From: Pseudomonadota bacterium
Lineage (GTDB): Bacteria; Pseudomonadota; Gammaproteobacteria; Halothiobacillales; Halothiobacillaceae
Direction: 5' to 3'
DNA: 64,000 nt
Assembly: GCA_021801265.1 (NCBI GenBank)
Contig: JAJYYE010000010.1
Location: 1 to 64,000, forward strand
Below, piece by piece: positions 47,773-57,518 of this stretch. A program made the translations under genes and the position numbers. The notes under the pieces were generated by a model. It was given only the letters and a program-made list of their open reading frames with translations, did not search any database and was not told where the DNA came from. The first letter of the stretch is position 1, and every line of letters starts with the position of its first letter.

Positions 47773-49878
47773 ATGGTGAATCTCCCCACTACGCGCACTG
47801 CTCGCCCTCATCACAGTCGGAATTTATGCCCGCGCAAACCTTCCGCCCTGGCGACGGCTGTCGCCCTGGCTCTTTTCGCACCCGGTATTTTTGCTGCTGA
47901 AGAGGCCCTGCCTCCAATTACCATTGCCGCCGATGCGTTGATTGACCCCAACACCACCAGCATGACACCCAATGACCCGATCCTTGCGCCGGGGGCGGAT
48001 GTGACGGATCAACTCTCCAGTGTCGCAGGGGTATGGACCAGCCGTAAATCAGGACATGGCAATGATCTGATTATTCGTGGTCAACGCAATAACCAACTCA
48101 ATATCTGGCTGGATGGCGCAAGTATTCAAGGTGCTTGCCCGAACCGGATGGATCCGCCCACGAGCTTTGGTACCTTGATGGGGTACGATCGCATCGTCGT
48201 CGACAAAGGGGTGAGTTCACTGCAATACGGCGCAGGGGGCAGTGGGGGCACCGTGCGGATGGAGCGTGACACCGCCGCACTGGCCGAACAAACGGGCATT
48301 CAGGGTAAAGTCGATTACAGCCTGAACAGCAACGGCTTAAATGGCCAGAGCGGCGCAGATGTGCTCGCCAGCAATGGCCATGCCTATCTGCGCGCTATTG
48401 GCACGATGGCCAATGGCAGCAACTACACCGATGGCAATGGCATGGAGGTTCCCGCCAGCTACAAGCAACGAACCGGTGCGTTAATTGCCGGTTATCGGTT
48501 TGATGATGCCAGCGGTGTGGAAGCATCTGTCGAGCGCAACCGAATGGTTGACGTGCGATATGCCGCATTGGGCATGGATAGCGTATTTGATAACGCTACC
48601 ACGTATCGGCTCAAGGGGTGGCTTGGGAATCTGAGTGGTTCGGTTTCAGCCCTCAAGGCCGAGGTCTATCAGACGAAGGTGGATCACCTGATGGACAACT
48701 ATACCCTGCGCCCTGTGCCGCTTGGCGGCATGAAAATGTACTCGCCGGCCACAGCCAAAACAACCGGTGGTCGGGTAACCTTGACGTCAAACATCGGCCC
48801 GGTTCGGGTCGATTATGGCCTGGATGCTATTCGGGTCGAACGCAATGCGGGGGTGTTTACGCCCACGAATACCATGCCCCCCATGTACCGCCAATGGCCG
48901 GGCACTCAGCTCGATCAAATCGGCGGGTTTAGCGAAGCGACCTGGCAATTAAGTGCTGCAGATACCTTAAAGGGCGGGCTTCGGGTTGATCGGTTTTCAT
49001 CCCGCATGGATAGCGCGTTGGGCAACAGTATCGCGACCGATCCGCTGGTACCCTTAGCCACGAAAAATTCGGCCAAAATCGATAAAAGCCAAAGCGAAGT
49101 GAGTGTACTGCTGCGTTATGACCATCAGTTCAATGTCAATTTGAAAGGCTACGCGGGGTTAAGCCGAACCACGATTGCGCCTGATGCGACCCAGCTTTAC
49201 TCGTTACTCAAAGGCAAGAATGCACTGGGGCAACCCCTCATCGCGCAGATTGGCAACCCGGATCTGAACCCCGAACGTCACAACCAAATGAACGTAGGCT
49301 TGAGTGGGGCAAATGGCGCACTCACTTGGGATGGCAGCATCTATTACGATCGGGTGAATAATTATATTTTGCAAGATCGTGCCGCCGTCGGCAGTAATCC
49401 GTTGGCGACGGTCTATCGCAATATCAACGCCGAACTCTACGGTCTTGATGGTAGCGCGCGGTATGCCTTGACCGACATACTCAGCGTGCGAGGGCAACTG
49501 GCGTATGTACGCGGAAAGGAGACTCGTGATAGCCGAAATTTACCGCAAATGCCACCTGTCACGGGTACCGTAGGCTTGGATTATACCCAAAGCAAATGGC
49601 AGGCAGGTGCCAGCCTGGACTTTGCCGCACGCGCCACTGAAATCGATACCCAAAGCGGTCTGGATAAAGGGGCAACGGGCGGTTTTGGTGTAGCAAACCT
49701 GTATGTTGCCTATAAAGTAACCCCGCGCTGGCAGGTGTCTACCGGCATCGATAATGTATTCGACAAAACCTATTCCATGCACGTGAATCGCCAATATAGT
49801 GCGCTGTTCGGCAACCCGAATCTGACAGTGAATGAACCCGGACGGACGGTGTGGGCGAAGGTGAACGGTTCGTTCTAA
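47773..49878 (+). CDS. TonB-dependent copper receptor (OprC-like)
   Basis: A 701-aa outer-membrane beta-barrel transporter. A long basic N-terminus leads into a signal peptide (about 24-42: SALATAVALALFAPGIFAAE). The plug domain has QLNIWLDGASIQG, then CPNRMDPPTSF with Cys122 and Met126, matching the CxxxM copper ligands of OprC; GGTVRM follows. The barrel ends in the terminal Phe (KVNGSF) needed for outer-membrane insertion. It takes up copper using TonB energy. It is followed by a bidirectional terminator. Confidence 0.88.
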   Translation: MVNLPTTRTARPHHSRNLCPRKPSALATAVALALFAPGIFAAEEALPPITIAADALIDPNTTSMTPNDPILAPGADVTDQLSSVAGVWTSRKSGHGNDLIIRGQRNNQLNIWLDGASIQGACPNRMDPPTSFGTLMGYDRIVVDKGVSSLQYGAGGSGGTVRMERDTAALAEQTGIQGKVDYSLNSNGLNGQSGADVLASNGHAYLRAIGTMANGSNYTDGNGMEVPASYKQRTGALIAGYRFDDASGVEASVERNRMVDVRYAALGMDSVFDNATTYRLKGWLGNLSGSVSALKAEVYQTKVDHLMDNYTLRPVPLGGMKMYSPATAKTTGGRVTLTSNIGPVRVDYGLDAIRVERNAGVFTPTNTMPPMYRQWPGTQLDQIGGFSEATWQLSAADTLKGGLRVDRFSSRMDSALGNSIATDPLVPLATKNSAKIDKSQSEVSVLLRYDHQFNVNLKGYAGLSRTTIAPDATQLYSLLKGKNALGQPLIAQIGNPDLNPERHNQMNVGLSGANGALTWDGSIYYDRVNNYILQDRAAVGSNPLATVYRNINAELYGLDGSARYALTDILSVRGQLAYVRGKETRDSRNLPQMPPVTGTVGLDYTQSKWQAGASLDFAARATEIDTQSGLDKGATGGFGVANLYVAYKVTPRWQVSTGIDNVFDKTYSMHVNRQYSALFGNPNLTVNEPGRTVWAKVNGSF

Positions 49879-49923
49879 ACCAAATCCTAACAGGCCACCC
49901 CGGTAGCTTTGGGTGGGCAACAT

Positions 49924-49956
49924 AAAAAAACCCGCTCATCAATAGCGGGTTTTTTT
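49924..49956. terminator. Bidirectional rho-independent terminator
   Basis: Stem CCCGCT / AGCGGG with a 7-nt loop, flanked by seven A on the left and seven T on the right, so it works on both strands. It separates the convergent copper receptor and sigma-54 activator genes. Confidence 0.9.
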
Positions 49957-49978
49957 GCTGCTTAACCGGCAATAAAAT

Positions 49979-50941
49979 TCACTGAATTGAAAACTTCTTC
50001 AAACGATATAAAAACGTATCACGTGATAAGTTCAACAGCCGTGCGGCACGGCTTTTATTCCCGCCGGTACGCGCCAGCGCCTGACGCAACAAATCAGACT
50101 CGATTGCTTCCAAATCAACCCCATTTTCTGGCAGATTAAACCGCGGGGATTTGACGACATCAAGCTGAGCCGAACGCAACTCATGGGGCAAATTATCCAC
50201 ATCGACCGCACGGCCTGAGTGCAGAATCACCAACCGCTCGGCGAGGTTACGCAATTCACGCACATTGCCCGGCCAAGGGTGTCGACGAATCACACCGCGC
50301 GCAGTGGCAGTCAAACGCGGCAAATGCGAATCATAGCGCTGAGCAAATTCAGCCATAAATCGAGCCAGCAACCAGTCAATATCGCCCTGACGCGCACGCA
50401 GTGGCGGTAACTCAATAGGCACCACCTGCAAACGATAAAACAAATCCGCCCGAAACCGGCCTTCTACCACCAGCTCCGCCAAATCGCGGTGTGTCGCCGC
50501 CACTAATCGCACATCAACCCGCTCTGCGCGCGTATCACCGAGGCTCAATATCTCGCCAGTTTCAAGAAATCGCAGTAACTTGGCCTGAACCGGCAAGCTT
50601 AATTCTGCGATTTCATCCAGGAACAAGGTGCCGCCATCCGCCGAACGAATGATGCCCGCATAATCCGCCTGCGCACCAGTGAATGCGCCGCGCTTGTGAC
50701 CAAACAATTGCGATTCGGCCAGTGATTCGGAAAAGGTCGCGCAATTGACGGCCACATAGGGCGCCGCATGACGCCGCGAACCGCTATGCAGCGCATGGGC
50801 AACCAACTCTTTACCCGTACCCGATTCCCCGAGAATCAGGGTAGTGGCTTCGGTTGCCGCCACAATCTGCACACTGCGCAACACCGATTCAAAAACCGGC
50901 GATTGGGTCCAGATTCGGGCAAATATATCCGCGTTTGACAT
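49979..50941 (-). CDS. Sigma-54-dependent Fis-type transcriptional activator
   Basis: A 320-aa protein from MSNADIFARIW (an upstream in-frame start at 50986 is less likely). It lacks a receiver or sensor domain. The AAA+ core has Walker A GESGTGKE, the sigma-54 contact loop GAFTGA, Walker B GGTLFLDEIAEL and the arginine finger region FRADLFYRLQVVPIELPPLR. The C-terminal Fis helix-turn-helix is NKSRAARLLNLSRDTFLYRL. Without a sensory domain it must be controlled by level or by a partner. Its target genes are not evident here. Confidence 0.9.
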   Translation of the reverse strand: MSNADIFARIWTQSPVFESVLRSVQIVAATEATTLILGESGTGKELVAHALHSGSRRHAAPYVAVNCATFSESLAESQLFGHKRGAFTGAQADYAGIIRSADGGTLFLDEIAELSLPVQAKLLRFLETGEILSLGDTRAERVDVRLVAATHRDLAELVVEGRFRADLFYRLQVVPIELPPLRARQGDIDWLLARFMAEFAQRYDSHLPRLTATARGVIRRHPWPGNVRELRNLAERLVILHSGRAVDVDNLPHELRSAQLDVVKSPRFNLPENGVDLEAIESDLLRQALARTGGNKSRAARLLNLSRDTFLYRLKKFSIQ

Positions 50942-51232
50942 GGCAAGCTCAACCCAGAAAAAATTGTTTGCGCAGTATAACGCCAAAACTCGAAACGGTT
51001 GACACGGCCTGAGGAAGGCCCAAGCGACACGAATTGGCTCTGCGGAATGCGACCTTTCTGCTTTGCCAGCGCTTGCCCCGGATTACGCTGCGCTGCATCT
51101 GAGCTACTTGCTTCTTCGCCGATTGGGGGATATGTTAAATTGGGGCAAGGACAGCGCATTGTTAAGACAGCAAGGGGGAGTCATACTTGCGCAGGGCTTA
51201 TTAATTACTCAACCCATTCATGGACGAAAACA

Positions 51233-52696
51233 ATGCTTCAAAATGTACGATTCAGTGCGTTCAGCGTTCTGGTAGCGATGAGCTTAGGCTTAACGGCTTG
51301 TGGTGGTGGATCTTCGTCAACACCTATTTCCACAATAATATCGGTGCCCGCACCCGCCACTTATACGGTTGGCGGCAATGTCAGTGGCTTAGCCGCCGGT
51401 CAATCGGTGACATTGCTGGATAACAGCGGCGATAGCTATAACGCCCTCGCCAGTGGTGCCTTTACCTTTGCGACTGGCTTGGCTACAGGGGTGAGCTATG
51501 CAGTCACAGTCGGCGCCCAGCCCATGAGCCAAATCTGTGCGGTTACTAATGGCACGGGCACCATGGGCAGCAGCAGCGTGACCAATGTGGGTGTGAATTG
51601 CTTGAATCCCGGTGAAAGCGTGCTGTATTCCTTTGCCGGTGGCACAGATGGCGCAAACCCCTATTTTGCGGGCTTGGTTCAGGATGCCAGTGGCAATCTA
51701 TATGGCACGACGGCGTATGGAGGCACGAGTAGCAACAATGGCACGGTGTTTAAGATCACCGCCGCCGGGGTTGAGAGCGTGTTGTACTCTTTTGCCGGCG
51801 GCGCGGATGGTGCAAATCCCTATGCGAGCTTAGTGCTGGATGCCGGTGGCAATTTGTATGGCACGACTCAACAAGGCGGCGCGAATAACACTGGCACCGT
51901 GTTCAAGATCACCGCCGCTGGGGTGGAAAGCGTGCTGCATTCGTTTGTCGGCGGCGCGGATGGTGCAAATCCCGATGCGAACTTATTACTGGATGCCAGT
52001 GGTAACCTGTATGGCGCGACAACTCTGGGAGGTGCTAATGGCTATGGTACGGTGTTCAAGATCACTTCCGCCGGGGCTGAAAGTGTGCTGCATTCCTTTG
52101 TCGGCGGCACTGATGGCGCATACCCCGACGCAGGACTAATTCTGGATGCCAGTGACAATCTGTATGGCACGACCTATGCCGGTGGCGCACATAGCAAGGG
52201 TACGGTGTTTAAGATCACCACCGCAGGCATGGAAAGCGTGCTGTATGCCTTTGGGAGTAGTGGCGCCGATGGCACTAATCCCCATGCGGGCTTGGTGCTG
52301 GATGCCAGTGGTGATCTGTATGGCACGACCCTGAACGGTGGCGCGAGCAGCCATGGCACGGTGTTCAAAATTGCCACCGACGGCACTGGATATCTCGCGC
52401 TGCATTCCTTTGGCGTTGCCCCTGATGGCGCCTACCCCGCGTCGGGCTTGATACAGGATGCCGGTGGCAATCTGTATGGCACGACTCAGAACGGTGGCTC
52501 GAATAGTCGTGGTATGGTCTTCAAGCTTACCGGAGCTGGGTACAATGTGTACAGCGTGCTGTATTCCTTTGGCGCTGCCCCCGATGGCACTGACCCCAAT
52601 GCAGGCTTGGTGCTTGATGCCAGCGGCAATCTGTATGGCACGACCTATCAAGGTGGCGCGAGTGGCAATGGCACGGTGTTCCGAATCGTGCCGTAA
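51233..52696 (+). CDS. GloVer-repeat lipoprotein
   Basis: About 487 aa. The start is set at MLQNVRFSAFSVL because it opens a lipoprotein signal ending in the lipobox LTAC-GGG; the longer frame upstream is not signal-like. A small beta domain (TYTVGGNVSGLAAGQSVTLL) precedes seven to eight tandem units of about 50 residues with the pattern SVLYSF..DGANP...GLVLDASGNLYGTT..GG...GTVFKIT, the GloVer tandem repeat, expected to fold as a beta-propeller. It is probably anchored in the outer membrane. A terminator follows 37 bp after the stop. Confidence 0.85.
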   Translation: MLQNVRFSAFSVLVAMSLGLTACGGGSSSTPISTIISVPAPATYTVGGNVSGLAAGQSVTLLDNSGDSYNALASGAFTFATGLATGVSYAVTVGAQPMSQICAVTNGTGTMGSSSVTNVGVNCLNPGESVLYSFAGGTDGANPYFAGLVQDASGNLYGTTAYGGTSSNNGTVFKITAAGVESVLYSFAGGADGANPYASLVLDAGGNLYGTTQQGGANNTGTVFKITAAGVESVLHSFVGGADGANPDANLLLDASGNLYGATTLGGANGYGTVFKITSAGAESVLHSFVGGTDGAYPDAGLILDASDNLYGTTYAGGAHSKGTVFKITTAGMESVLYAFGSSGADGTNPHAGLVLDASGDLYGTTLNGGASSHGTVFKIATDGTGYLALHSFGVAPDGAYPASGLIQDAGGNLYGTTQNGGSNSRGMVFKLTGAGYNVYSVLYSFGAAPDGTDPNAGLVLDASGNLYGTTYQGGASGNGTVFRIVP

Positions 52697-52732
52697 GCGT
52701 TTAGCAGTCGCCTGACCCCTGGCTAAATTTAG

Positions 52733-52758
52733 AGCCCCGCGATAAGTGGGGCTTTTTT
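52733..52758 (+). terminator. Rho-independent terminator of the GloVer gene
   Basis: Stem AGCCCC / GGGGCT (52733-52738 and 52748-52753) followed by a run of T. The rest of 52697-53014 shows no supportable gene. Confidence 0.85.
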
Positions 52759-53014
52759 GTGGGCGGCGTTTGTTACCGTGATGAATGACTGGCTTCCGAG
52801 ATGTGGTGATATATCAAACAGGAGGTTCCAATGAACTGTTGTCTGCTGACCGAGCATGCCCTCTTTATCTTGCAAACAGTCAAAATCAGGCACGCAACCA
52901 TCGAACCTTGAGCCAAGCAGCGTCCAGTCAGGCGAACGCCAAACGATCCCACCGTGTGAATCCACACCCCGAGGTGCCCGCGCTACGGCTATTCGACCCG
53001 CCGCAAGGCGCAGA

Positions 53015-53560
53015 TCAATGCACCAGTTTTTTGAGTGCTTCGATAATTTGTCTGCTGTGATCTTTCGGGTCGACATCGGTGAAGATGGCCGCAAGCCGAC
53101 CCTGGGGATTAATGATGAACGTATGCCGCTTGGCGAATTTCATCATGCCGAGCATGGAAAACAGCGAATCGTATTCAGCCGCCACCTTGCCATCGTCGTC
53201 GGCCAGCAGGGTGAAGGGCAAATGATATTTTTTCGCGAACCGCTCGTGGCTGGCGATGCTGTCTTCACTCACGCCGACCACGGTCACACCCATCCCCTGA
53301 ATCGTGGCGATATCATCCCGAAATTGGCACGCCTCGGTGGTGCAGCCGGGCGTTTCATCTTTCGGATAAAAATACAGGACCAACCATTTGCCGCGATAAT
53401 CCGCCAGCGAATGCAAGGCCCCGGCTTGATCCGGCAAATTGAACCCCGGCGCGGCATCACCCACCTGCAATTGCGCCGCCTGAGCTGTCGATCCAAACCC
53501 GCCGCCGCACAACGCCACGACCCCAAAAGCCGCAAGCATGCGGCGCCCAAAAGCAATCAT
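53015..53560 (-). CDS. Exported Bcp-type peroxiredoxin
   Basis: About 181 aa from MIAFGRRMLAAFGVVALCGG, a signal peptide ending near AQA-AQ. The mature part is a thiol peroxidase of the AhpC/Bcp type: YFYPKDETPGCTTEACQFRD holds the peroxidatic Cys and a second Cys five residues later, the 1+5 arrangement of atypical 2-Cys Bcp. It ends DVDPKDHSRQIIEALKKL. Most Bcp proteins are cytoplasmic, so this copy is predicted to work in the periplasm. Confidence 0.88.
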   Translation of the reverse strand: MIAFGRRMLAAFGVVALCGGGFGSTAQAAQLQVGDAAPGFNLPDQAGALHSLADYRGKWLVLYFYPKDETPGCTTEACQFRDDIATIQGMGVTVVGVSEDSIASHERFAKKYHLPFTLLADDDGKVAAEYDSLFSMLGMMKFAKRHTFIINPQGRLAAIFTDVDPKDHSRQIIEALKKLVH

Positions 53561-53802
53561 CTTGTGCCCCTGAAAAAACGAACCCGTACAGAATCGGTAA
53601 CCTGCCCCGTCACTATAGACCAATAAAATCATCGCCCGCCGATTCCGCTACGACTTGAGTTTGTAGCGCAACACCGGGCAAAAGCGCAGGGGTTCGGTTT
53701 GGCGTGTCCTGGCGCGTGTTTGGGCCTGCCTTGATGCGCCCCGGTCGGCCCGTGGCATAATGCCAGGCGGGATTTTTCGGCAATCAATCAAGGAAATGCA
53801 GT

Positions 53803-54210
53803 ATGTCACTGATCAAAGAGTTCAAGGAATTTGCCATGAAAGGCAATGTCATCGATATGGCCGTCGGCATCATCATTGGCGCGGCCTTTGGCAAAATTGT
53901 GTCGTCACTGGTGAGCGATATTGTCATGCCGCCGATTGGTTTATTGATCGGCGGCGTGGATTTCAGCAAATTGAGCATTGTGATTCAGGCGGCGCACGAC
54001 AAGGTGCCGGAAGTGGCGATTCGCTACGGGCTTTTTATCCAGACCGCGCTGGATTTCACGATTGTCGCGTTTGCGATTTTCATGGCGCTGAAAGTGATCA
54101 ACAAACTCAAGCAGCCCGTCCCTGCGGCACCAGCCGAACCCGCCCCGCCTGCGGCGGATATTCAGCTGCTCACCGAAATCCGCGATTTGTTGAAACAGCG
54201 GCAGGATTGA
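53803..54210 (+). CDS. mscL: Large-conductance mechanosensitive channel
   Basis: A 135-aa membrane protein: [20 protein letters not shown] (N-terminal helix), [20 protein letters not shown] (TM1 pore) and [16 protein letters not shown] (TM2), with a C-terminal helix [12 protein letters not shown]. It opens under hypo-osmotic shock. AAGGA lies a few bases before the start codon. Confidence 0.96.
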   Translation: MSLIKEFKEFAMKGNVIDMAVGIIIGAAFGKIVSSLVSDIVMPPIGLLIGGVDFSKLSIVIQAAHDKVPEVAIRYGLFIQTALDFTIVAFAIFMALKVINKLKQPVPAAPAEPAPPAADIQLLTEIRDLLKQRQD

Positions 54211-54282
54211 AGTTCAACCGGCATCCCCAAGGTGTCAACCCAGGGCGTCAACTCGGGGTGTCGGCCCAGCAAGGCGTAGGGA

Positions 54283-55320
54283 TCAGGGCGCCGGATTTGG
54301 CCAGCGTTGATCGATCGCATCGATCTCGGTCAATAAATCCGTACTTAACTGCAGCGATGCCGCGCCGATGTTTTCGGCCAGTTGATCGGGATGCGTCGCC
54401 CCGATAATGACCGATGTGGTGAAGGGTTTTTGCCTTGCAAAGGCTATCGCCATCTGCGCCGGCGAAATTCCGTGCTTCTGCGCCAGATCGACATAGGCCT
54501 GGGCGGCGACAGGCACATTCGGTTTGGCATAACGCTGACCGAATCCCGGGAATTCGGTAATCCGCCCTGCCGCTTGAGGGTCTCGCTGATATTTTCCCGC
54601 CAACCAACCAAACGCCAACGGGCTATACGCCAGCAGGCCGATACCGGTCTGTGCGCTCACTTCAGCCAACCCGCCGGTTTCAAACGTGCGATTCAGCAAA
54701 TGATAGGCATTCTGAATGCTGACCACCCGCGGCAGCTTGTGCTCGCGCGCGGCCTGTTCAAACGCAAGAACGCCGAACGGGGTTTCGTTGGAAAGACCGA
54801 TCGCCCGTACCTTACCGGCTTGCACCAGTTCTGCCAGCGCGCGGAGTTGGTTGTCGATGTATTCTGCCGCATGCTGTCTCGACGCTTCGTAATATCGATC
54901 GCCGAACATGGGTACATACCGCTCCGGCCAATGGATCTGGTACAGATCGACATAATCGGTTCGAAGCCGCTTCAAACTGCCTTCGATGGCGCTATTGATC
55001 TGCACTGCGTTGACCTGCGGCCCACCGCGAATCCATTTCATGCCGCGCGAAGGGCCGGCAATTTTAGTCGCAACGACCAGCGAATCCCGGCGCTGTTTCG
55101 CCAGCCAGGAACCAACAAACGCCTCCGTGCGGCCCTGGGTTTCTGCCTGGGGCGGCACCGGATACATTTCAGCGGTGTCGATAAAGTTGATCCCTTGCGC
55201 CACGGCATAATCGAGTTGCTGATGCGCTTGCGTCTCGGTATTTTGCTGGCCGAATGTCATGGTGCCGAGGCACAGCGTGCTGACCTTGATATTCGAATCA
55301 CCTAATTGTCGTTGTTCCAC
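54283..55320 (-). CDS. tas: NADP(H)-dependent aldo-keto reductase, Tas-like
   Basis: A 345-aa aldo-keto reductase of Tas length (346 aa): RQLGDSNIKVSTLCLGTMTFG, INFIDTAEMYPVPPQAETQG (catalytic Asp and Tyr), DYVDLYQIHWPERYVP and the cofactor loop SVIIGATHPDQL. The substrate is unknown. Single-gene unit. Confidence 0.88.
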   Translation of the reverse strand: MEQRQLGDSNIKVSTLCLGTMTFGQQNTETQAHQQLDYAVAQGINFIDTAEMYPVPPQAETQGRTEAFVGSWLAKQRRDSLVVATKIAGPSRGMKWIRGGPQVNAVQINSAIEGSLKRLRTDYVDLYQIHWPERYVPMFGDRYYEASRQHAAEYIDNQLRALAELVQAGKVRAIGLSNETPFGVLAFEQAAREHKLPRVVSIQNAYHLLNRTFETGGLAEVSAQTGIGLLAYSPLAFGWLAGKYQRDPQAAGRITEFPGFGQRYAKPNVPVAAQAYVDLAQKHGISPAQMAIAFARQKPFTTSVIIGATHPDQLAENIGAASLQLSTDLLTEIDAIDQRWPNPAP

Positions 55321-55497
55321 GCGATATTTCTCCCGTAAAGTGCTTCGTCAACCGGAGCGCGCCCGTTCGACGCGTTAGAATGGGCGGGCATACAACCCGA
55401 AAACGCTCTGTGTGAGCCACAGAAACCATAGCATAGACAATCATTTTTTCATGTCCCGCTTTCACCCCGATTATTTCGAATAACGAGTCAACCCCTC

Positions 55498-56031
55498 ATG
55501 CAAAAACCTGCCAGCCAAGTGTGTGCCGCGCACAGTGAACTGATTACCGCTGTCGTGGCGAGTCGCCGTGCGGAGCAACCTCATGAATCTGCCATCGCAC
55601 TCATCGAGCAATATCGAAACGATGGCTGGGTGCAACTTGCGCATGTGCTCACCACATGGCTGAACGGTGCAGAGCCCGATATTGCCCGCCTGGATGCCGA
55701 GGATCAGCACATCGTGTTCGGGATCGAGTATGCCACCCAGCGGCCTGAGTGGCTGGACACATTGCGGGACGAGGCGCGGCAGGAAGCAGCACAGGCTATT
55801 GCACAGATGATTTTTGCCGCCACCTGGGGCGACTTTGACGCACTCGAATTGCTGTCGAGCATGCGAGAAGCCGCTGAGGATGCCGGTGTTGAACAGTCAG
55901 CCGCTCATGCGTTTGTCGCAATGGTTGAAGGCGAGCGTGATTTAACTCGGTTACACAAAAAATATCCTAATGCCGAGGGAAATTTATTAACCGCCGTGCT
56001 CAATCAGTTAACTCAGCGGGAAACAGAATAA
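55498..56031 (+). CDS. Hypothetical protein, helical
   Basis: A 177-aa acidic, alanine-rich protein, predicted all-helical, without membrane segments. It contains AIALIEQYRNDGWVQLAHVLTTWLNG and ends EGNLLTAVLNQLTQRETE. I do not recognise a family. Start ATG 55498 has no strong ribosome site in the preceding 15 bp. It is convergent with the fatty-acid hydroxylase gene, 42 bp apart. Confidence 0.6.
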   Translation: MQKPASQVCAAHSELITAVVASRRAEQPHESAIALIEQYRNDGWVQLAHVLTTWLNGAEPDIARLDAEDQHIVFGIEYATQRPEWLDTLRDEARQEAAQAIAQMIFAATWGDFDALELLSSMREAAEDAGVEQSAAHAFVAMVEGERDLTRLHKKYPNAEGNLLTAVLNQLTQRETE

Positions 56032-56073
56032 ATATGACAGTGCTCTATCGGTCAATTAACGAATAATCGCAAA

Positions 56074-56622
56074 TTATTTTCCACGATAGGTGCCAAATAC
56101 TCGATCCCAAAACAAGGTAATAACCCCATAATTGGACTCATTAAAAGTGTGATGATGGATGGCGTGCATCCGTTTGAGCCGCCTGAACCACGGCACGTTC
56201 GAGCGCCAATGATGTTCAGCATGGTGCAACCAAGTGTATATGCCATAACCAATAAGCAATCCAACACCGAACCCAGCGCCTAACCATAAGCCCATCAACC
56301 AGTAAGTGGGTAGAAAAATCACCAATGCCACCAATGAAAGGCTGACCCAAGTCGGGGTGCCTACCGCTAAGTCAGGCGCTTCGTGATGGGCACTATGCCA
56401 CTGCTTAAAAGGTGAAACATGATGCAATACAAATCGATGCAACCCATATTCAAGCAGAGTCCAGCCAATAAATCCCAAAATCAAGGCCGCTAAAACACCC
56501 CAGCCCTCACCCGCTGGGCAGGCCCACCACAACACACCCAGTGACATGAGGGGGATAATCAAAAAAACGGCCAAATCGATTTGATAGGCCACCTGACTAA
56601 ATTCCAGTTTCAAAATACTCAT
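56074..56622 (-). CDS. Fatty acid hydroxylase superfamily membrane protein
   Basis: A 182-aa integral membrane di-iron oxygenase with the histidine boxes HRFVLHH, HSAHHEAPD, HHAEHHW and HAIHHH spread between membrane segments (LIPLMSLGVLWWACPAG; VALVIFLPTYWLMGLWLGAG). The substrate may be a fatty acyl chain, carotenoid or sterol-like lipid; the sequence does not decide. Confidence 0.85.
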   Translation of the reverse strand: MSILKLEFSQVAYQIDLAVFLIIPLMSLGVLWWACPAGEGWGVLAALILGFIGWTLLEYGLHRFVLHHVSPFKQWHSAHHEAPDLAVGTPTWVSLSLVALVIFLPTYWLMGLWLGAGFGVGLLIGYGIYTWLHHAEHHWRSNVPWFRRLKRMHAIHHHTFNESNYGVITLFWDRVFGTYRGK

Positions 56623-57098
56623 GCAATACCCTTTCGCCCAAAGACATCAATCGTCCATCACGTGGAACTGCCTGATCCAGGCCAGCAGCCCGTCGGACTG
56701 AAAGAAATCGGCTGCAAATCCGTCTGCTGGCCCCCTTAAAGTCCGACTGGCTGAAGCCCTATCCCACTCAAAAATTCAAGCCCTACAGTGTAACGAATTC
56801 GTCATGTGTATTTATTGCGAATATTGCGTCACTCGCCAGAGCCATCGTCCTCAACCATCGAATGGTTCGAAATATTTATATGCATATAAAATAAATATAT
56901 CACAAGTTTTTGGCATAGCCCACACACGGGCGATTCCTGAACCAGAATGGATCGGCAACAAGAGGGAAGCGACGTACAAAATTTAGCGAAAACCATCATC
57001 AGTCCAGCCCATGCGAGCGCCACAAAAATAGCCTACGATGGCAAACCGTATCCATTAATAAAAAAGTATATTGAGATAGAATTTTCTTTAGAGGAGGT
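56623..57098. other. Gene-free region with palindromes
   Basis: 476 bp without a supportable gene. It holds a perfect 16-bp palindrome TTTATATGCATATAAA (56875-56890) and, 7 bp before it, AACCAT-CGA-ATGGTT (56853-56867). These may be relics of the regulatory region of the efflux operon whose debris follows. Confidence 0.4.
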
Positions 57099-57495
57099 AT
57101 GTTGTCCCCACAAGGCTCGCTTCGCACTGGTGTTTGGGGTTTAGCCCTCAGCCTGACTCTGGCCGGTTGCACAACCGTTGTGCCCCGATTATCGTGCACC
57201 GGCGGTGCCCGTGCCATCAAACTGGCAGGCGGCTCGGCTTTTAACATCAGGGCCGGAACCCGTATCGGCCAAAGCCAATGCGGCCGAGCTGACCCATTGG
57301 TGGCAAGCTTTTCATGATCCGGTGCTGGCCAGGCTCATCCAGTGGGCGCTTGCCAACAATAAAGATGTCAAACAAACCGAAGGCCGGTTGAAAGAAGCAC
57401 GCGCCCGCCGCGCGATCTCACAAGCCGACCAATACCCATCCTTGGCGCGCAAAGCGGCAAGGATGGATCCGATAGAGGCGTTACGGCACGAGTAA
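57099..57495 (+). pseudogene. Chimeric remnant: NodT-type efflux lipoprotein start joined to a MacB-type permease end
   Basis: The first part is a lipoprotein signal with lipobox LAGC (SLTLAGCTTV), after which a frameshift near 57172-57180 moves the frame. The expected VGPDYRAP reads as CPDYRAPAVPVPSNWQ, then WWQAFHDPVLARLIQWALAN, all typical of NodT/RND outer-membrane factors. After DQYPSL the frame runs directly into ARKAARMDPIEALRHE and a stop, which is the extreme C-terminus of MacB/FtsX-type ABC permeases. About 350 residues of the outer-membrane factor are missing. It is a deletion product, not a working gene. Confidence 0.8.
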
Positions 57496-57518
57496 CATAT
57501 TCAATCCCCGCCATAATC

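Noticed and set aside
50999-51232. N-terminal extension of the GloVer lipoprotein
   Set aside because: The extra 78 residues lack signal-peptide character, whereas MLQNVRF opens a proper lipoprotein signal.
52729-53094. 121-aa minus-strand ORF after the GloVer gene
   Set aside because: It overlaps the terminator and the end of the peroxiredoxin gene, and its sequence is not protein-like.
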